This document shows positions 51,534-60,410 of a stretch of 64,000 nt of DNA, in pieces. This DNA is from Nitrospiraceae bacterium (GTDB lineage Bacteria; Nitrospirota; Nitrospiria; Nitrospirales; UBA8639), in contig JACKFE010000004.1 in the NCBI GenBank assembly GCA_020632635.1, forward strand, positions 271,045-335,044. The letters run 5' to 3'. Numbering within the stretch: the stretch's first letter is position 1; each line of letters begins with the position of its first letter. The notes under the pieces are model-generated. The model did not search any database and was not told the origin of the DNA. It saw only the letters and a list, made by a program, of their open reading frames with translations. The position numbers and the translations under genes are program-made.

Positions 51534-53333
51534 GTGAGTAATCCAAACTCTTCAAACGCAACCCCTCTAACGGCCTTACGAAACTGCTTGCATCGTCAGA
51601 ACCTGACCGGGTTTATTGTTCCACACGCAGATGAATATCAAAACGAATATCTCCCGCCGTGTGCCGAACGATTGGCTTGGTTGACCGGGTTTACCGGGTC
51701 AGCTGGTACGGCAATAGTCTTGACCACGCAGGCCGCCATTTTTGTGGATGGCCGCTATACCTTGCAAGCGGCAGATCAGGTCGACGCCGCGCAGTTTTCC
51801 AGACTACATAGTGGCCAGACGTCTCCCCAGGAATGGTTGGGTACCACGGCTCAAGCGTCCGATCGGATTGGCTATGATCCTCGATTACATACGCCGAATG
51901 AGTTGGAGCAATATCAGAAAGCCGTTCAGCGGATCGGTGCCACATTGATTCCCTGTGCCGCCAACCCGATTGATGATATTTGGACAGACCGGCCTGATCC
52001 TCCCATGGGGCTGATCAGACCTCACCCTGAATCATTTGCGGGACAATCGTCTCTAACGAAACGTCAGGAGTTAACCAAGAAGCTGGTTAAGGAATGCATC
52101 GGAGCAGCCATTCTGACGGCTCCGGATTCCATTGCGTGGTTGTTGAACATTCGGGGAGGGGATGTGTCGCATACCCCCTTACCTTTATCGCACGCCATTC
52201 TTTATGCCACGGGGAAGGTGACATTGTTTGTGGCTTCCTTGAAAATCAGTGCGGATCTGATGGTCCATCTTGGAACGGATATTACCATGGCTCCTCCTCA
52301 GGCTTTTGAGACGGCCTTGGAACGTCTGGGACAAGAGCGGCAACGGGTCCTGTGTGATCCAGCACGAACCAACAGTTGGGTGTTTGGGCTTTTGGAAAAA
52401 CAGGGCGCCACGATCGTGAAAGGTGACGATCCCTGTGCGTTGCCGAAGGCGTGTAAAAACGAGACAGAAATTCGAGGAGCCTTTGCGGCTCACCGGCGGG
52501 ATGCCGTCGCCATGTGTCAGTTCCTGGCCTGGTTGGCCAAATCCAGTGTAAGCGGAGGGGTAACGGAACTGGAGGCTGCCTCCTTTTTGGATGAATGTCG
52601 GCAGAAGCAGCCACTCTGGCAGGATTGCAGTTTTCCGACTATTTCTGGCGCCGGCAGTAATGGCGCCATTGTCCATTATCGTTCCACTCCGGCCACGAAT
52701 CGCCGGCTGGAACCTGGCACCTTATATTTGGTGGATTCAGGAGGACAATATCTGGATGGCACCACCGATATTACAAGAACGGTGGGGATCGGCACGCCGT
52801 CTGCCGAACATCGGGATCGGTATACCCGGGTCTTGCTTGGGCATATTGCGTTGGCGACCGCGCGGTTTCCTGAAGGCACGACCGGGAGTCAAATCGATGC
52901 CTTGGCCCGATCCCCCTTATGGGCGGCCGGGTTGGATTACGATCATGGGACGGGGCATGGTGTGGGTAGTTTTTTAGGGGTGCATGAAGGTCCGCATCGT
53001 ATCGCCAAGGGGGGCAATGCGGTGGCGTTGCGTCCGGGTATGATCGTTTCCAATGAGCCGGGTTACTACAAAGCCGGTGCCTACGGGATTCGATTGGAGA
53101 ATCTCGTGGTCGTGGTGCCGGCCTCAACGTTGTCAGGTGCGGATCGGCCATTTTTGACTTTTGAAACGATTACCGTGGTGCCGTTTGATCGGGCCTTGAT
53201 TGACACCACGCTTTTGAGCGAGGAGGCACGCAGGTGGCTCAATGCCTATCACACGCGAATCTGGAATGAATTACAGGATATGGTTGAGGGGGAAACACGG
53301 ACCTGGTTGGAGGATGCCACGCAGCCTCTTTAG
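51534..53333 (+). CDS. Xaa-Pro aminopeptidase, M24B family
   Basis: Removes N-terminal residues that precede proline. At 599 residues it is the three-domain type with two creatinase-like N-terminal domains (FIVPHADEYQNEYLPPCAERLAWLTGF, read in parts) before the metalloenzyme. Metal ligands are seen in LVDSGGQYLDGTTDITRT (two Asp), GTGHGVGSFLGVHEGP (His) and NEPGYYKAGAYGIRLEN (two Glu). The start is a GTG at 51534 with a weak site; a start further left is not available. Confidence 0.92.
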   Translation: MSNPNSSNATPLTALRNCLHRQNLTGFIVPHADEYQNEYLPPCAERLAWLTGFTGSAGTAIVLTTQAAIFVDGRYTLQAADQVDAAQFSRLHSGQTSPQEWLGTTAQASDRIGYDPRLHTPNELEQYQKAVQRIGATLIPCAANPIDDIWTDRPDPPMGLIRPHPESFAGQSSLTKRQELTKKLVKECIGAAILTAPDSIAWLLNIRGGDVSHTPLPLSHAILYATGKVTLFVASLKISADLMVHLGTDITMAPPQAFETALERLGQERQRVLCDPARTNSWVFGLLEKQGATIVKGDDPCALPKACKNETEIRGAFAAHRRDAVAMCQFLAWLAKSSVSGGVTELEAASFLDECRQKQPLWQDCSFPTISGAGSNGAIVHYRSTPATNRRLEPGTLYLVDSGGQYLDGTTDITRTVGIGTPSAEHRDRYTRVLLGHIALATARFPEGTTGSQIDALARSPLWAAGLDYDHGTGHGVGSFLGVHEGPHRIAKGGNAVALRPGMIVSNEPGYYKAGAYGIRLENLVVVVPASTLSGADRPFLTFETITVVPFDRALIDTTLLSEEARRWLNAYHTRIWNELQDMVEGETRTWLEDATQPL

Positions 53334-53390
53334 CACATTTCGAAGGATAGTCATGGGCGGGAGTGCTCATACACTGGAAAAGGATTGGAA

Positions 53391-53702
53391 ATGGAAACAG
53401 GAAAAACGGACGAAGGCATCGCCGCATCGCTAAAGCAACAATTAGGCAACAACTCCGATATTACGGATCTTCAGGTCAAAGGCCCCCTGTTAAAAATGCA
53501 CGTGACTCCAGCCATGTCTCATCGGCTGGCCGCTGACCGGGAGCGAGGCCGGAAGATTGTTTTGATGCTGATGGCCCAAATGAAAAAGCTGACGGGACGG
53601 GCTGATGTGGCGGTGTGGGTGTATTCCGAAAACCAAAAATTCATTGAAGGTAATGTGAAAGTCTTTGGTGGCGACAACGTGAATTACTTGTTTGATTTGT
53701 GA
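53391..53702 (+). CDS. Small protein of unknown function
   Basis: The ATG at 53391, a few bases after GGAAAAGG, gives 103 residues. It is alpha/beta with a central basic helix (HRLAADRERGRKIVLMLMAQMKKL) and an aromatic C-terminal strand (VAVWVYSENQKFIEG). It lies close after the aminopeptidase gene. I do not recognise the family; it resembles neither a toxin nor an antitoxin I know. Confidence 0.6.
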   Translation: METGKTDEGIAASLKQQLGNNSDITDLQVKGPLLKMHVTPAMSHRLAADRERGRKIVLMLMAQMKKLTGRADVAVWVYSENQKFIEGNVKVFGGDNVNYLFDL

Positions 53703-53865
53703 GCCGTCGTTTGACTGATCCGCCAGATCATCTTCCTGCGTAAAGTGTTCTTCCTGAGTGTCAATGGGTGAGTCCCCCTGACGCGCTCCAAGGAGCGGCG
53801 AGGAGAACACTCCTGTCTGGTACCCAAGAATAGCCCATCCAGGGACTTGTGATAAACCATAGTGC

Positions 53866-54423
53866 ATGTCCGAAATGACCCGTGACGATATTCTGAAGCA
53901 CCTACGTGAAAGGATTCTGGCTTTTGCGACATCACGTGGGTCAAGGGAGGTGGCGGAAGATGTCGTACAGGATGTGTTGATGGTATTACATGAAAAATAT
54001 CCCCAGGTGACGAGCTTGACGGAGTTGGTTCCGCTGTCTTTTCAAATTCTTCGCTATAAAATGCTGGACCTTCATCGCAAAACACTCCGGCGCGGGGAAT
54101 ACCTGCAGGAGTCGATTGATGAGCGTCCTGTAGCTGATTGTGAGGATGATCCCTCAGTCCAGGCCGAACAGAAAGAACGGGTTGAGCATTTGATCGAGGC
54201 CCTACACCAATTAGGCGAGCGGTGTCGCATGCTGTTCCAGTTGAAACTTGAAGGGCATACGTTTCCAGAAATCCAACGGATCTTGGGGGAGCGGTCGATT
54301 AACACGATTTATACCTGGGACTCCCGTTGTCGAAAACAGTTGTTGATGCTGATGGGGGGACAATGGGATGCCCTCAGCTGGCCCAAACCCTCGAACGATA
54401 CATCCGAGGAGCACGAATCCTAA
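53866..54423 (+). CDS. ECF-like RNA polymerase sigma factor
   Basis: A 185-residue sigma-70-family factor with region 2 (SREVAEDVVQDVLMVLHEKY, then RYKMLDLHRKTLRRGEYL) and region 4 (LGERCRMLFQLKLEGHTFPEIQRIL and RSINTIYTWDSRCRKQL). There is no region 3, as in extracytoplasmic-function sigma factors. Its TAA overlaps by one base the ATG of the next gene, which should be its regulator. What it senses is not known. Confidence 0.88.
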   Translation: MSEMTRDDILKHLRERILAFATSRGSREVAEDVVQDVLMVLHEKYPQVTSLTELVPLSFQILRYKMLDLHRKTLRRGEYLQESIDERPVADCEDDPSVQAEQKERVEHLIEALHQLGERCRMLFQLKLEGHTFPEIQRILGERSINTIYTWDSRCRKQLLMLMGGQWDALSWPKPSNDTSEEHES

Positions 54424-55877
54424 TGTCCGCGTCTTGGGAACACCTCCTCGGTGGATATGCCACCAATACCCTGACCGAGGAAGAAAAGCGGCAACTGTTT
54501 GAAGCGGCTCTGCATGATCAAACCGTGTTTGACGCCTTAGCGGATGAAGAAACATTGAAAGCGATGCTGGCCAACCCGGAGGCCCGACGCCGCCTAGTTG
54601 AGAGCTTACAGGCACACGGGAAGGTTCACCCGTCTACACCCCTTGGGGGGAAGGGGAGGGCATGGTTCCGGGAGCATTCGACATTGGCTTGGTTAGGGAG
54701 TATCGCCGCCATGGGTTTAGCGTTGATCTTTGGATGGCAAATGGAAAAGGAATGGGGGCCAACCGTTCACCAGGAACAGGAAGCAGCAAAATTCCCATCA
54801 CCAAATTCGCCGCACAACCGGGTATCTGAATCTCAGGAAGTACAAGACGATGCGGAGCAAACGATGGCCATGAAAAAAGCTGCAGGTCAGCCTGAAGCCC
54901 GTGTCAGTCAACCTTCATCCACCCTGCCATCTGTGGTTCGGGAGGAGAGCCCTCGCGTTGATCGGTTTCGACAAAGGACTGATACCGGCCAAAAGGTGGA
55001 TATGTTAAGGGGTGACGCACCGCAAGTGGGATTAATGGAAAAAAAAGAGAAGTCCCCGTTGCAGAACCCTCTGGCTTCCTCCGCCCCTGTTGCCTCGACG
55101 GGTGAACCCCTCACACCGGCTTCGTCGACTCCCGCTTTCTCAGGCAAGGTGGAAAAACCGGTAAGGCTTCCGCAAGCTGAAGAGGCAGACACATTGGCCG
55201 ATCAGATTAGCGAACAAGGCCATCCGTTAGGATTCAGCGTCAAGGCTCAGTTTTATGAAGCCACAAAATTGGCGGAAACATTAAGGCGGGAGGCGGGGGA
55301 GCAAGCCCCTGCCGCAGGCTTGGCATCTCCTGGGCGGTCCTTGGCCAAGGAGCAGTCCTCAATCGTGGCTGCGCAAAAAGGAAAGGCTGGACTCTCCCAG
55401 GTGCCATCTGTTCGAGGGATTCGGTATGGCTTCACCAGCCGGGTGTCTGGGGCCAAGGAGGAAGAACTAGAGGTCCAGAAGATCACGGGAAGCTGGAAGG
55501 ATATCCTTTTGACGGTAGAGGCAAACCTTCCGGGGTATGTGATGGTGGTGGCTCATCTTGGCAGTGGTCAGTGGCAACCCTTGGTCCCGACATTGTTGAT
55601 AGGCAATCGTCAACCTGCCCGGGATATTCCGGTAAGACCCTATCAACGTGTATCGTTTCGCCTAGGGCAATTAACGAATACGCTGGGGAAGTTGGTGGTC
55701 CCTTCCGTCCGGATCGTGTTTTCGGCTGAGCCGTTGGACGATATCAGCCAATGGCTCGGGCCTAACGTGGAGATGTCGGAATTGGAGATAGAACACGAAG
55801 AGCGTGCCGTGTATGTCGTTCAATCTTCCTCAGTAAGCAATACGCCGTTACAAGTGGAAGTTCCGCTCTCTGAATAG
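54423..55877 (+). CDS. Putative anti-sigma factor with a long periplasmic region
   Basis: The ATG at 54423 overlaps the sigma factor stop (TAATG). The first 75 residues are a helical cytoplasmic domain (GGYATNTLTEEEKRQLFEAAL) without the zinc motif (HxxxCxxC) of classical ECF anti-sigma factors. A membrane segment of about 20 residues (AWLGSIAAMGLALIFGW) follows, then a long Pro/Ser/Glu-rich region and a C-terminal beta-rich domain of about 150 residues (SWKDILLTVEANLPGYVMVV and on). The C-terminal domain is reminiscent of DUF4384-like sensor domains. Function as anti-sigma is inference from overlap and architecture. Confidence 0.75.
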   Translation: MSASWEHLLGGYATNTLTEEEKRQLFEAALHDQTVFDALADEETLKAMLANPEARRRLVESLQAHGKVHPSTPLGGKGRAWFREHSTLAWLGSIAAMGLALIFGWQMEKEWGPTVHQEQEAAKFPSPNSPHNRVSESQEVQDDAEQTMAMKKAAGQPEARVSQPSSTLPSVVREESPRVDRFRQRTDTGQKVDMLRGDAPQVGLMEKKEKSPLQNPLASSAPVASTGEPLTPASSTPAFSGKVEKPVRLPQAEEADTLADQISEQGHPLGFSVKAQFYEATKLAETLRREAGEQAPAAGLASPGRSLAKEQSSIVAAQKGKAGLSQVPSVRGIRYGFTSRVSGAKEEELEVQKITGSWKDILLTVEANLPGYVMVVAHLGSGQWQPLVPTLLIGNRQPARDIPVRPYQRVSFRLGQLTNTLGKLVVPSVRIVFSAEPLDDISQWLGPNVEMSELEIEHEERAVYVVQSSSVSNTPLQVEVPLSE

Positions 55878-56036
55878 CCGTCCCGTAAAGGCCGCACAAC
55901 CTCAAGCAAATTGCCATAGGTTCGTTGTCGAAAGATGGGGCTATACCAAGGCTGGCACCCGTTATGGGGATTATATGCAGAGTTTCATTTGGTACTGATG
56001 GATCTGAAAAGGAAATCTCAAGAGGATTGGAGCTAT

Positions 56037-57092
56037 TTACGGGACCAGTTTCCGGGTCAGATGATTCATTCGGAGAATGGAAATCATCGCATAGGAAAGA
56101 CAAAATGTGGCCAACGCGGTGATTGGAATATGAATGGCAGGATTCCCGCGATATCCATACAGATAGATGCCCAAATGGCCGTGTCTCAATAGATTCAAGA
56201 TGATCACATGGATCAGGTATATGCCCAAACTGGCGGTGCTGAGGGATCGGATGATCATGTGGACGGTCTCGTGTTTTACGAAGGGGTAATGTTCAACAAC
56301 AAATCTCACGAGCACAAAAGTGGAACCTGCGAGGACAATGACGTTAGGAGCCAGGGGCCTATACAAATAGCCATTGTGCAATCCGTCATTGGCGATCATG
56401 AGGAAATACGTGCCGACGGCGGTAATCATGACGCACGTACAAGCCGTGACGCAGGCTATGCGTGCATGGGTTTTGGTGACAGGGTGAGTTCCCAACAGAT
56501 AGCCCAGTATGAAAAATCCCCCATAGCCCAGCAAAAAATGCAGATTGATTCCAATCTGTATGCCGGAAAACTTTTCGATTAAGGGAATCAGAGACGCTCC
56601 GATAAACCACAGCGCCACGAAATACTGCAAAATCGTGGGTTCGGCATGCTGAGCGATGACCCGCAGGACCGGTACCGCCAAGTACAGCCCTAATAGAGCA
56701 TAAAAAAACCACAAATGAAAATACGCTGGCGCAGATATCAAGCTCAAGAAGGAATCCAGCGAGAGGGAGATGCTGTGTTCGTAATACGCTTTCCAGAGAA
56801 GGAAAAAAATAGACCAGGCCAGAAGGGGAATGAGGACTTTGTGGACACGCTTCGAGAAAAAGGTCAAGAGTGAATATTGCTTGGGCAGTAACAGAAAACC
56901 CGAGATCATAAAGAAGAGGGGAACACTCATTCGCACCATGGAGTCGTAAATATTTGCGACCCACCAATAGGAGTCCGGGACGTTGTGATACATGGAGAGG
57001 AGCGGAGACGCGGTGTGGAGAAAGACCACGCCAAATGTCGCCAGCACTCTCATCCAGTCAACCCATAAAAATTCTTCGGTTTTCTGTTCCAT
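56037..57092 (-). CDS. Acyltransferase family 3 membrane protein
   Basis: About ten membrane helices in 351 residues. The N-terminal active-site region reads WVDWMRVLATFGVVFLHTASPL, with the conserved His, followed by RMSVPLFFMISGFLLL. Proteins of this family (OafA/WecH-like) O-acylate surface sugars or glycolipids using acyl-CoA. The ATG at 57092 is preferred to a GTG at 57137 because the start helix then has the usual length. It lies between the anti-sigma gene and the VIT-VWA gene, convergent with the first and divergent from the second. Confidence 0.85.
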   Translation of the reverse strand: MEQKTEEFLWVDWMRVLATFGVVFLHTASPLLSMYHNVPDSYWWVANIYDSMVRMSVPLFFMISGFLLLPKQYSLLTFFSKRVHKVLIPLLAWSIFFLLWKAYYEHSISLSLDSFLSLISAPAYFHLWFFYALLGLYLAVPVLRVIAQHAEPTILQYFVALWFIGASLIPLIEKFSGIQIGINLHFLLGYGGFFILGYLLGTHPVTKTHARIACVTACTCVMITAVGTYFLMIANDGLHNGYLYRPLAPNVIVLAGSTFVLVRFVVEHYPFVKHETVHMIIRSLSTASLGIYLIHVIILNLLRHGHLGIYLYGYRGNPAIHIPITALATFCLSYAMISILRMNHLTRKLVP

Positions 57093-57497
57093 GTTTTCTC
57101 GAGCCAAAATTTGAGGGTTTCCCATTAACCCGCACACAGGGAATTGCTGTGGGAAGAGCCAGCTACTTCCACAGTGGTGAAGAAAAGTGTAGACGAATCT
57201 GACCGTCTTGCCAAAATCACCACACCCTTCAAGCCTGGCTTCAATGGGTTGATGGGAACGGGAACCCTTTTATCAGAAAGAGCGTTTCCTTGTCCCTATC
57301 CCACATTCGTAAAGTGGTCTTCCCCTGTTTTCACGCACAGCCTCAAGAAGACTCTTGAACTTGCTTCGTTACCGTAGACACTTACCTTCATTTTGCTATC
57401 TGTTAAGTGAACAATGTTTTTTGTGAAAGGATTGTAACAGTGGTGCCATACCCTCCCATGAAGCGGCATGGAGCCGTTACACAACAGGAGGGGATGT
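57093..57497. other. Divergent region before the VIT-VWA gene
   Basis: Four hundred bases between the acyltransferase gene and the VIT-VWA gene. It contains a run of AT-rich sequence (57370-57440) and the inverted repeat at 57433-57481. A strong site AGGAGGGG sits at 57487-57494, right before the ATG at 57498. No open frame looks coding. Confidence 0.5.
57433..57481 (+). promoter_or_regulatory. Inverted repeat in the leader of the VIT-VWA gene
   Basis: TGTAAC (57433-57438) and GTTACA (57476-57481) are perfect inverted copies, and CCAT/ATGG pairs lie inside them, so a stem of about ten base pairs with small bulges can form. It ends six bases before the ribosome binding site. It could be a transcription factor or translational control site; the evidence is only the symmetry. 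Confidence 0.4.
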
Positions 57498-59978
57498 ATG
57501 AAGGTTGTCTGCAGGAATCAACAACGGTGGCATTGGGTAGTGGGCGGAGGATTGGCTGGGCTTTTGGTGATGGCGGGAACGGCGTTATTGGGGTGGGGAG
57601 CCCCTGGTATCTCCTCAGCTCATGCAGCGGCTGATCCAAGTGTCGCGTGGGCTAGGGGTGAGCAATCCGGTAGCCTGGTTGGATTGGACCCGGATGGGGG
57701 ACCCATCCAATCTTTTCCTCTTCAGCATACCGACGTATCCATTCAAGTCAGCGGGCCGCTCGCACGGGCTCAGGTGACTCAGCAATTCGAAAATCCCTAC
57801 TCAGACAAAATCGAAGCCGTCTATATCTTTCCTCTTCCACAGCATGCTGCTGTGGACGACATGACGATCACCGTCGGGGATCGGGTCGTGAAAGGAAAAA
57901 TAAAAAAACGGGAGGAGGCTCGGGCAATCTATGAAGCGGCCAAACGGCGGGGCCATGTGGCGGGGCTATTGGATCAGGAGCGTCCCAATATTTTTACGCA
58001 GTCCGTGGCGAACATTCTGCCGGGAGAGCAGATTACGGTGACTATCAGTTACGTGGAAATTCTCTCGTATGACGGGGGAGTGTATTCGGTGATATTTCCG
58101 ATGGTGGTGGGGCCACGATACATTCCCGGTCCATTGGTCACGGATACGCCACCGTTGGGCGGCGGCTGGGCCTACGATTCGGATCAAGTCCCGGATGCCT
58201 TGCATATTTCTCCGCCTGTGCTGAAGCCGGGCACTCGATCCGGGCATGATCTGTCCTTGAGAGTGAAGATCGATGCCGGGGTTCCCATTCACCAGATTCA
58301 ATCTACCACGCATGATATCGTGGTGACTCACTCGAAGAGTTCTCAAGCTGGCGTGCGTCTCAAACAAGACGCAACAATTCCCAATAAGGATTTTATCCTG
58401 ACTTATGCGGTGGCTGGAGAGGAGATTCATGATGCTGTGCTGACCCATCGAAATGGTGCGGATGGGTTTTTCACGTTGTTGCTCCATCCTCCGGATCGGG
58501 TGAATAGCGATCAAGTCACACCGAAGGAATTGGTCTTTGTGTTGGATACCTCCGGGTCGATGTCCGGTTTCCCGATAGAAAAAGCCAAGGAAACGATGCG
58601 TCTGGCCATCGATGGTCTGAATCCGCGTGACACGTTTAATCTGATTACCTTTGCTGGTGATACACATATTCTGTTTTCGGAACCGGTTCCGGCCACACCA
58701 GCGAATGTCCGAAAAGCTCAGGCGTTTTTGGCCTCACGATCTGGCGGCGGCGGGACGGAAATGATGAAGGCCATCCGCGCGGCCCTTGCGCCCTCCGATT
58801 CTCAGGAACATATTCGCATTGTCTGTTTCATGACGGATGGGTACATCGGGAATGACATGGCCATTCTGGGGGAAGTGCGGAAGCACCCCAACGCCCGTGT
58901 GTTTTCTTTCGGGATCGGGAGCAGCGTCAACCGGTTTTTGTTGGACAAGATGGCGGAACACGGACGGGGTGAGGTGGAATATGTGGGGTTGCAGGATGAT
59001 GGTTCGGCGGCAGCCAGGCGTTTTCATGAGCGGGTCCAACATCCCCTGCTAACCGATCTGTCCGTGGAGTGGGATGGATTGAATATTTCGGACGTGTTTC
59101 CTCAACGATTACCCGATCTATTCAGTGCCAAGCCGTTGGTCCTGACCGGTCGGTATGCGACTCCCGGGAAGGCTACCATCCGGCTGCGTGGGAAGGTCGC
59201 TGGCCGTTCAGTCGTTCGGAACATTTTGGTTGATTTGCCAAACGTGGCTCCTGAGCATGATGTATTGGCGACCTTGTGGGCTCGGACCAAAATCGCGGAC
59301 TTGATGGCGCAAGATTATGAAGGGATTCAGCAGGGGCACCCTCAATCGCTTGTGCGGGAGGCCATTACCCAACTAGGGCTGGATTACCGTCTGATGACGC
59401 CATTCACATCTTTCGTGGCGGTTGAGGAATTGATTATCACTGAAGGTGGACAGCCCCGACGGGTCGATGTGCCGGTGGAACTGCCGGAAGGGGTGAGTTA
59501 CGAGGGCGTGTTTGGTTATGGAGAAGAACAGGTCGCGGGATTCCGGCAACGGAAGATGCAACCGGCCGCCAAACTGAGCCGGAGTTTCCTGGGAGGGGTG
59601 GCTGCTCAGGAATCGGTGGTTTCCAGCCCTCCTGCTTTGGTCGATCGTGCGGAACCAGAACGTGATGAGGCATTTCGTACGGACCCATCGACCAAAATGG
59701 ATGCCCGGCTGGCCTCCATCCAGGAACATATCGAAACGAAAACGGTCATGGGGAAGGAACTGGCCAAGCAGGTGACGGATGGGAAGGTGTTGGTGCAGAT
59801 TTGGTTGTCGGATCGCCAGGACTCTGTCCTAGATTCCTTAACAGAGTTGGGGGTGGAGATTGTGGCCCAACCAAAATCAGGTCACGTGGTGATCGGAGCA
59901 ATCCCGCTTGCCAAGCTCAAAGAGGTCTCGCAATTACCCTTGGTCCTCTATCTGGCTTTGCATACTGTAGCGGGTTGA
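57498..59978 (+). CDS. Exported VIT-VWA domain protein
   Basis: The ATG at 57498 follows a strong binding site and gives 826 residues with a signal peptide of about 40 (GGLAGLLVMAGTALLGW then AHAAADP). Residues about 60-190 are a VIT domain (QQFENPYSDKIEAVYIFPLP, KREEARAIYEAAKRRGHVAGLL). A von Willebrand A domain follows with a complete MIDAS, LVFVLDTSGSMSG. After 500 or so comes a beta-rich region, and the last 70 residues form an alpha/beta domain (VLVQIWLSDRQDSVLDSLTEL, VVIGAIPLAKLKEV). No LPxTG-type sorting motif is seen. Similar proteins are thought to bind surface or extracellular partners. Confidence 0.9.
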   Translation: MKVVCRNQQRWHWVVGGGLAGLLVMAGTALLGWGAPGISSAHAAADPSVAWARGEQSGSLVGLDPDGGPIQSFPLQHTDVSIQVSGPLARAQVTQQFENPYSDKIEAVYIFPLPQHAAVDDMTITVGDRVVKGKIKKREEARAIYEAAKRRGHVAGLLDQERPNIFTQSVANILPGEQITVTISYVEILSYDGGVYSVIFPMVVGPRYIPGPLVTDTPPLGGGWAYDSDQVPDALHISPPVLKPGTRSGHDLSLRVKIDAGVPIHQIQSTTHDIVVTHSKSSQAGVRLKQDATIPNKDFILTYAVAGEEIHDAVLTHRNGADGFFTLLLHPPDRVNSDQVTPKELVFVLDTSGSMSGFPIEKAKETMRLAIDGLNPRDTFNLITFAGDTHILFSEPVPATPANVRKAQAFLASRSGGGGTEMMKAIRAALAPSDSQEHIRIVCFMTDGYIGNDMAILGEVRKHPNARVFSFGIGSSVNRFLLDKMAEHGRGEVEYVGLQDDGSAAARRFHERVQHPLLTDLSVEWDGLNISDVFPQRLPDLFSAKPLVLTGRYATPGKATIRLRGKVAGRSVVRNILVDLPNVAPEHDVLATLWARTKIADLMAQDYEGIQQGHPQSLVREAITQLGLDYRLMTPFTSFVAVEELIITEGGQPRRVDVPVELPEGVSYEGVFGYGEEQVAGFRQRKMQPAAKLSRSFLGGVAAQESVVSSPPALVDRAEPERDEAFRTDPSTKMDARLASIQEHIETKTVMGKELAKQVTDGKVLVQIWLSDRQDSVLDSLTELGVEIVAQPKSGHVVIGAIPLAKLKEVSQLPLVLYLALHTVAG

Positions 59979-60003
59979 AGAGGCGATGCGTCGTTGATGC
60001 ATG

Positions 60004-60028
60004 GGGGCTTGGGTTCGGCCCGAGCCCC
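60004..60028 (+). terminator. Stable hairpin downstream of the VIT-VWA gene
   Basis: GGGGCTTGGG (60004-60013) and CCCGAGCCCC (60019-60028) pair with one G-U pair around TTCGG, and the flanks GCAT/TGCAT extend it weakly. It begins 26 bases after the stop codon. No T-run follows, so termination is uncertain. Confidence 0.5.
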
Positions 60029-60095
60029 GATTGCATCCTGGGGAGAAATGACAATGTTGCAGAAGTGAGGGGTGAAATGGGCACGGGCTCTTTCC

Positions 60096-60335
60096 TTAGA
60101 AGTTTCCCAGGGGCCAGGTCTCCAATGTTGGAGGGAGACCGGATTGCCATGGCCCCACGCGTTTGCCTCCAATGCCGATCTGGCATGACCAGACTCCCTC
60201 CGAATCGTGGGTGATTCGCCAGCGCGTGCCTTCCGCGCTTAACCAAATCCACAAATGTGAGGGAGTTTGCGTTGAATTCTGTCCCATACCGTCACCGTAC
60301 GGATTATTGGTAAAGGTTTTTCCCGGCGATGTCAA
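60096..60335 (-). CDS. Possible small unknown protein
   Basis: An open minus-strand frame of 79 codons from a TTG (or 63 from an ATG at 60285-60287). The middle, RWRITHDSEGVWSCQIGIG, has a protein-like alternating pattern with Trp residues, while the ends look less typical. The region is otherwise an intergenic gap of about 430 bases between the VIT-VWA and TraB-family genes. Low confidence. Confidence 0.28.
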   Translation of the reverse strand: MTSPGKTFTNNPYGDGMGQNSTQTPSHLWIWLSAEGTRWRITHDSEGVWSCQIGIGGKRVGPWQSGLPPTLETWPLGNF

Positions 60336-60383
60336 AGGGCTATTTTTTTCGCGGATTCCTCGCTGAGAAAACTTGACAAGAGG

Positions 60384-60401
60384 CTTGGCTTTTGTGCCAA
60401 G
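60384..60401 (+). promoter_or_regulatory. Palindrome CTTGGC-N6-GCCAAG upstream of the TraB-family gene
   Basis: CTTGGC (60384-60389) and GCCAAG (60396-60401) are perfect inverted copies six bases apart, ending nine bases before the start codon. A perfect -35 box TTGACA is at 60373-60378, so the palindrome covers the place of the -10 and start site. It may be an operator or an RNA stem that covers the translation start. Confidence 0.42.
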
Positions 60402-60410
60402 GTGTTGTCC

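Noticed and set aside
56386..56967. Minus-strand frame within the acyltransferase gene
   Set aside because: It is a shifted frame of the acyltransferase gene on the same strand, without its own family features.
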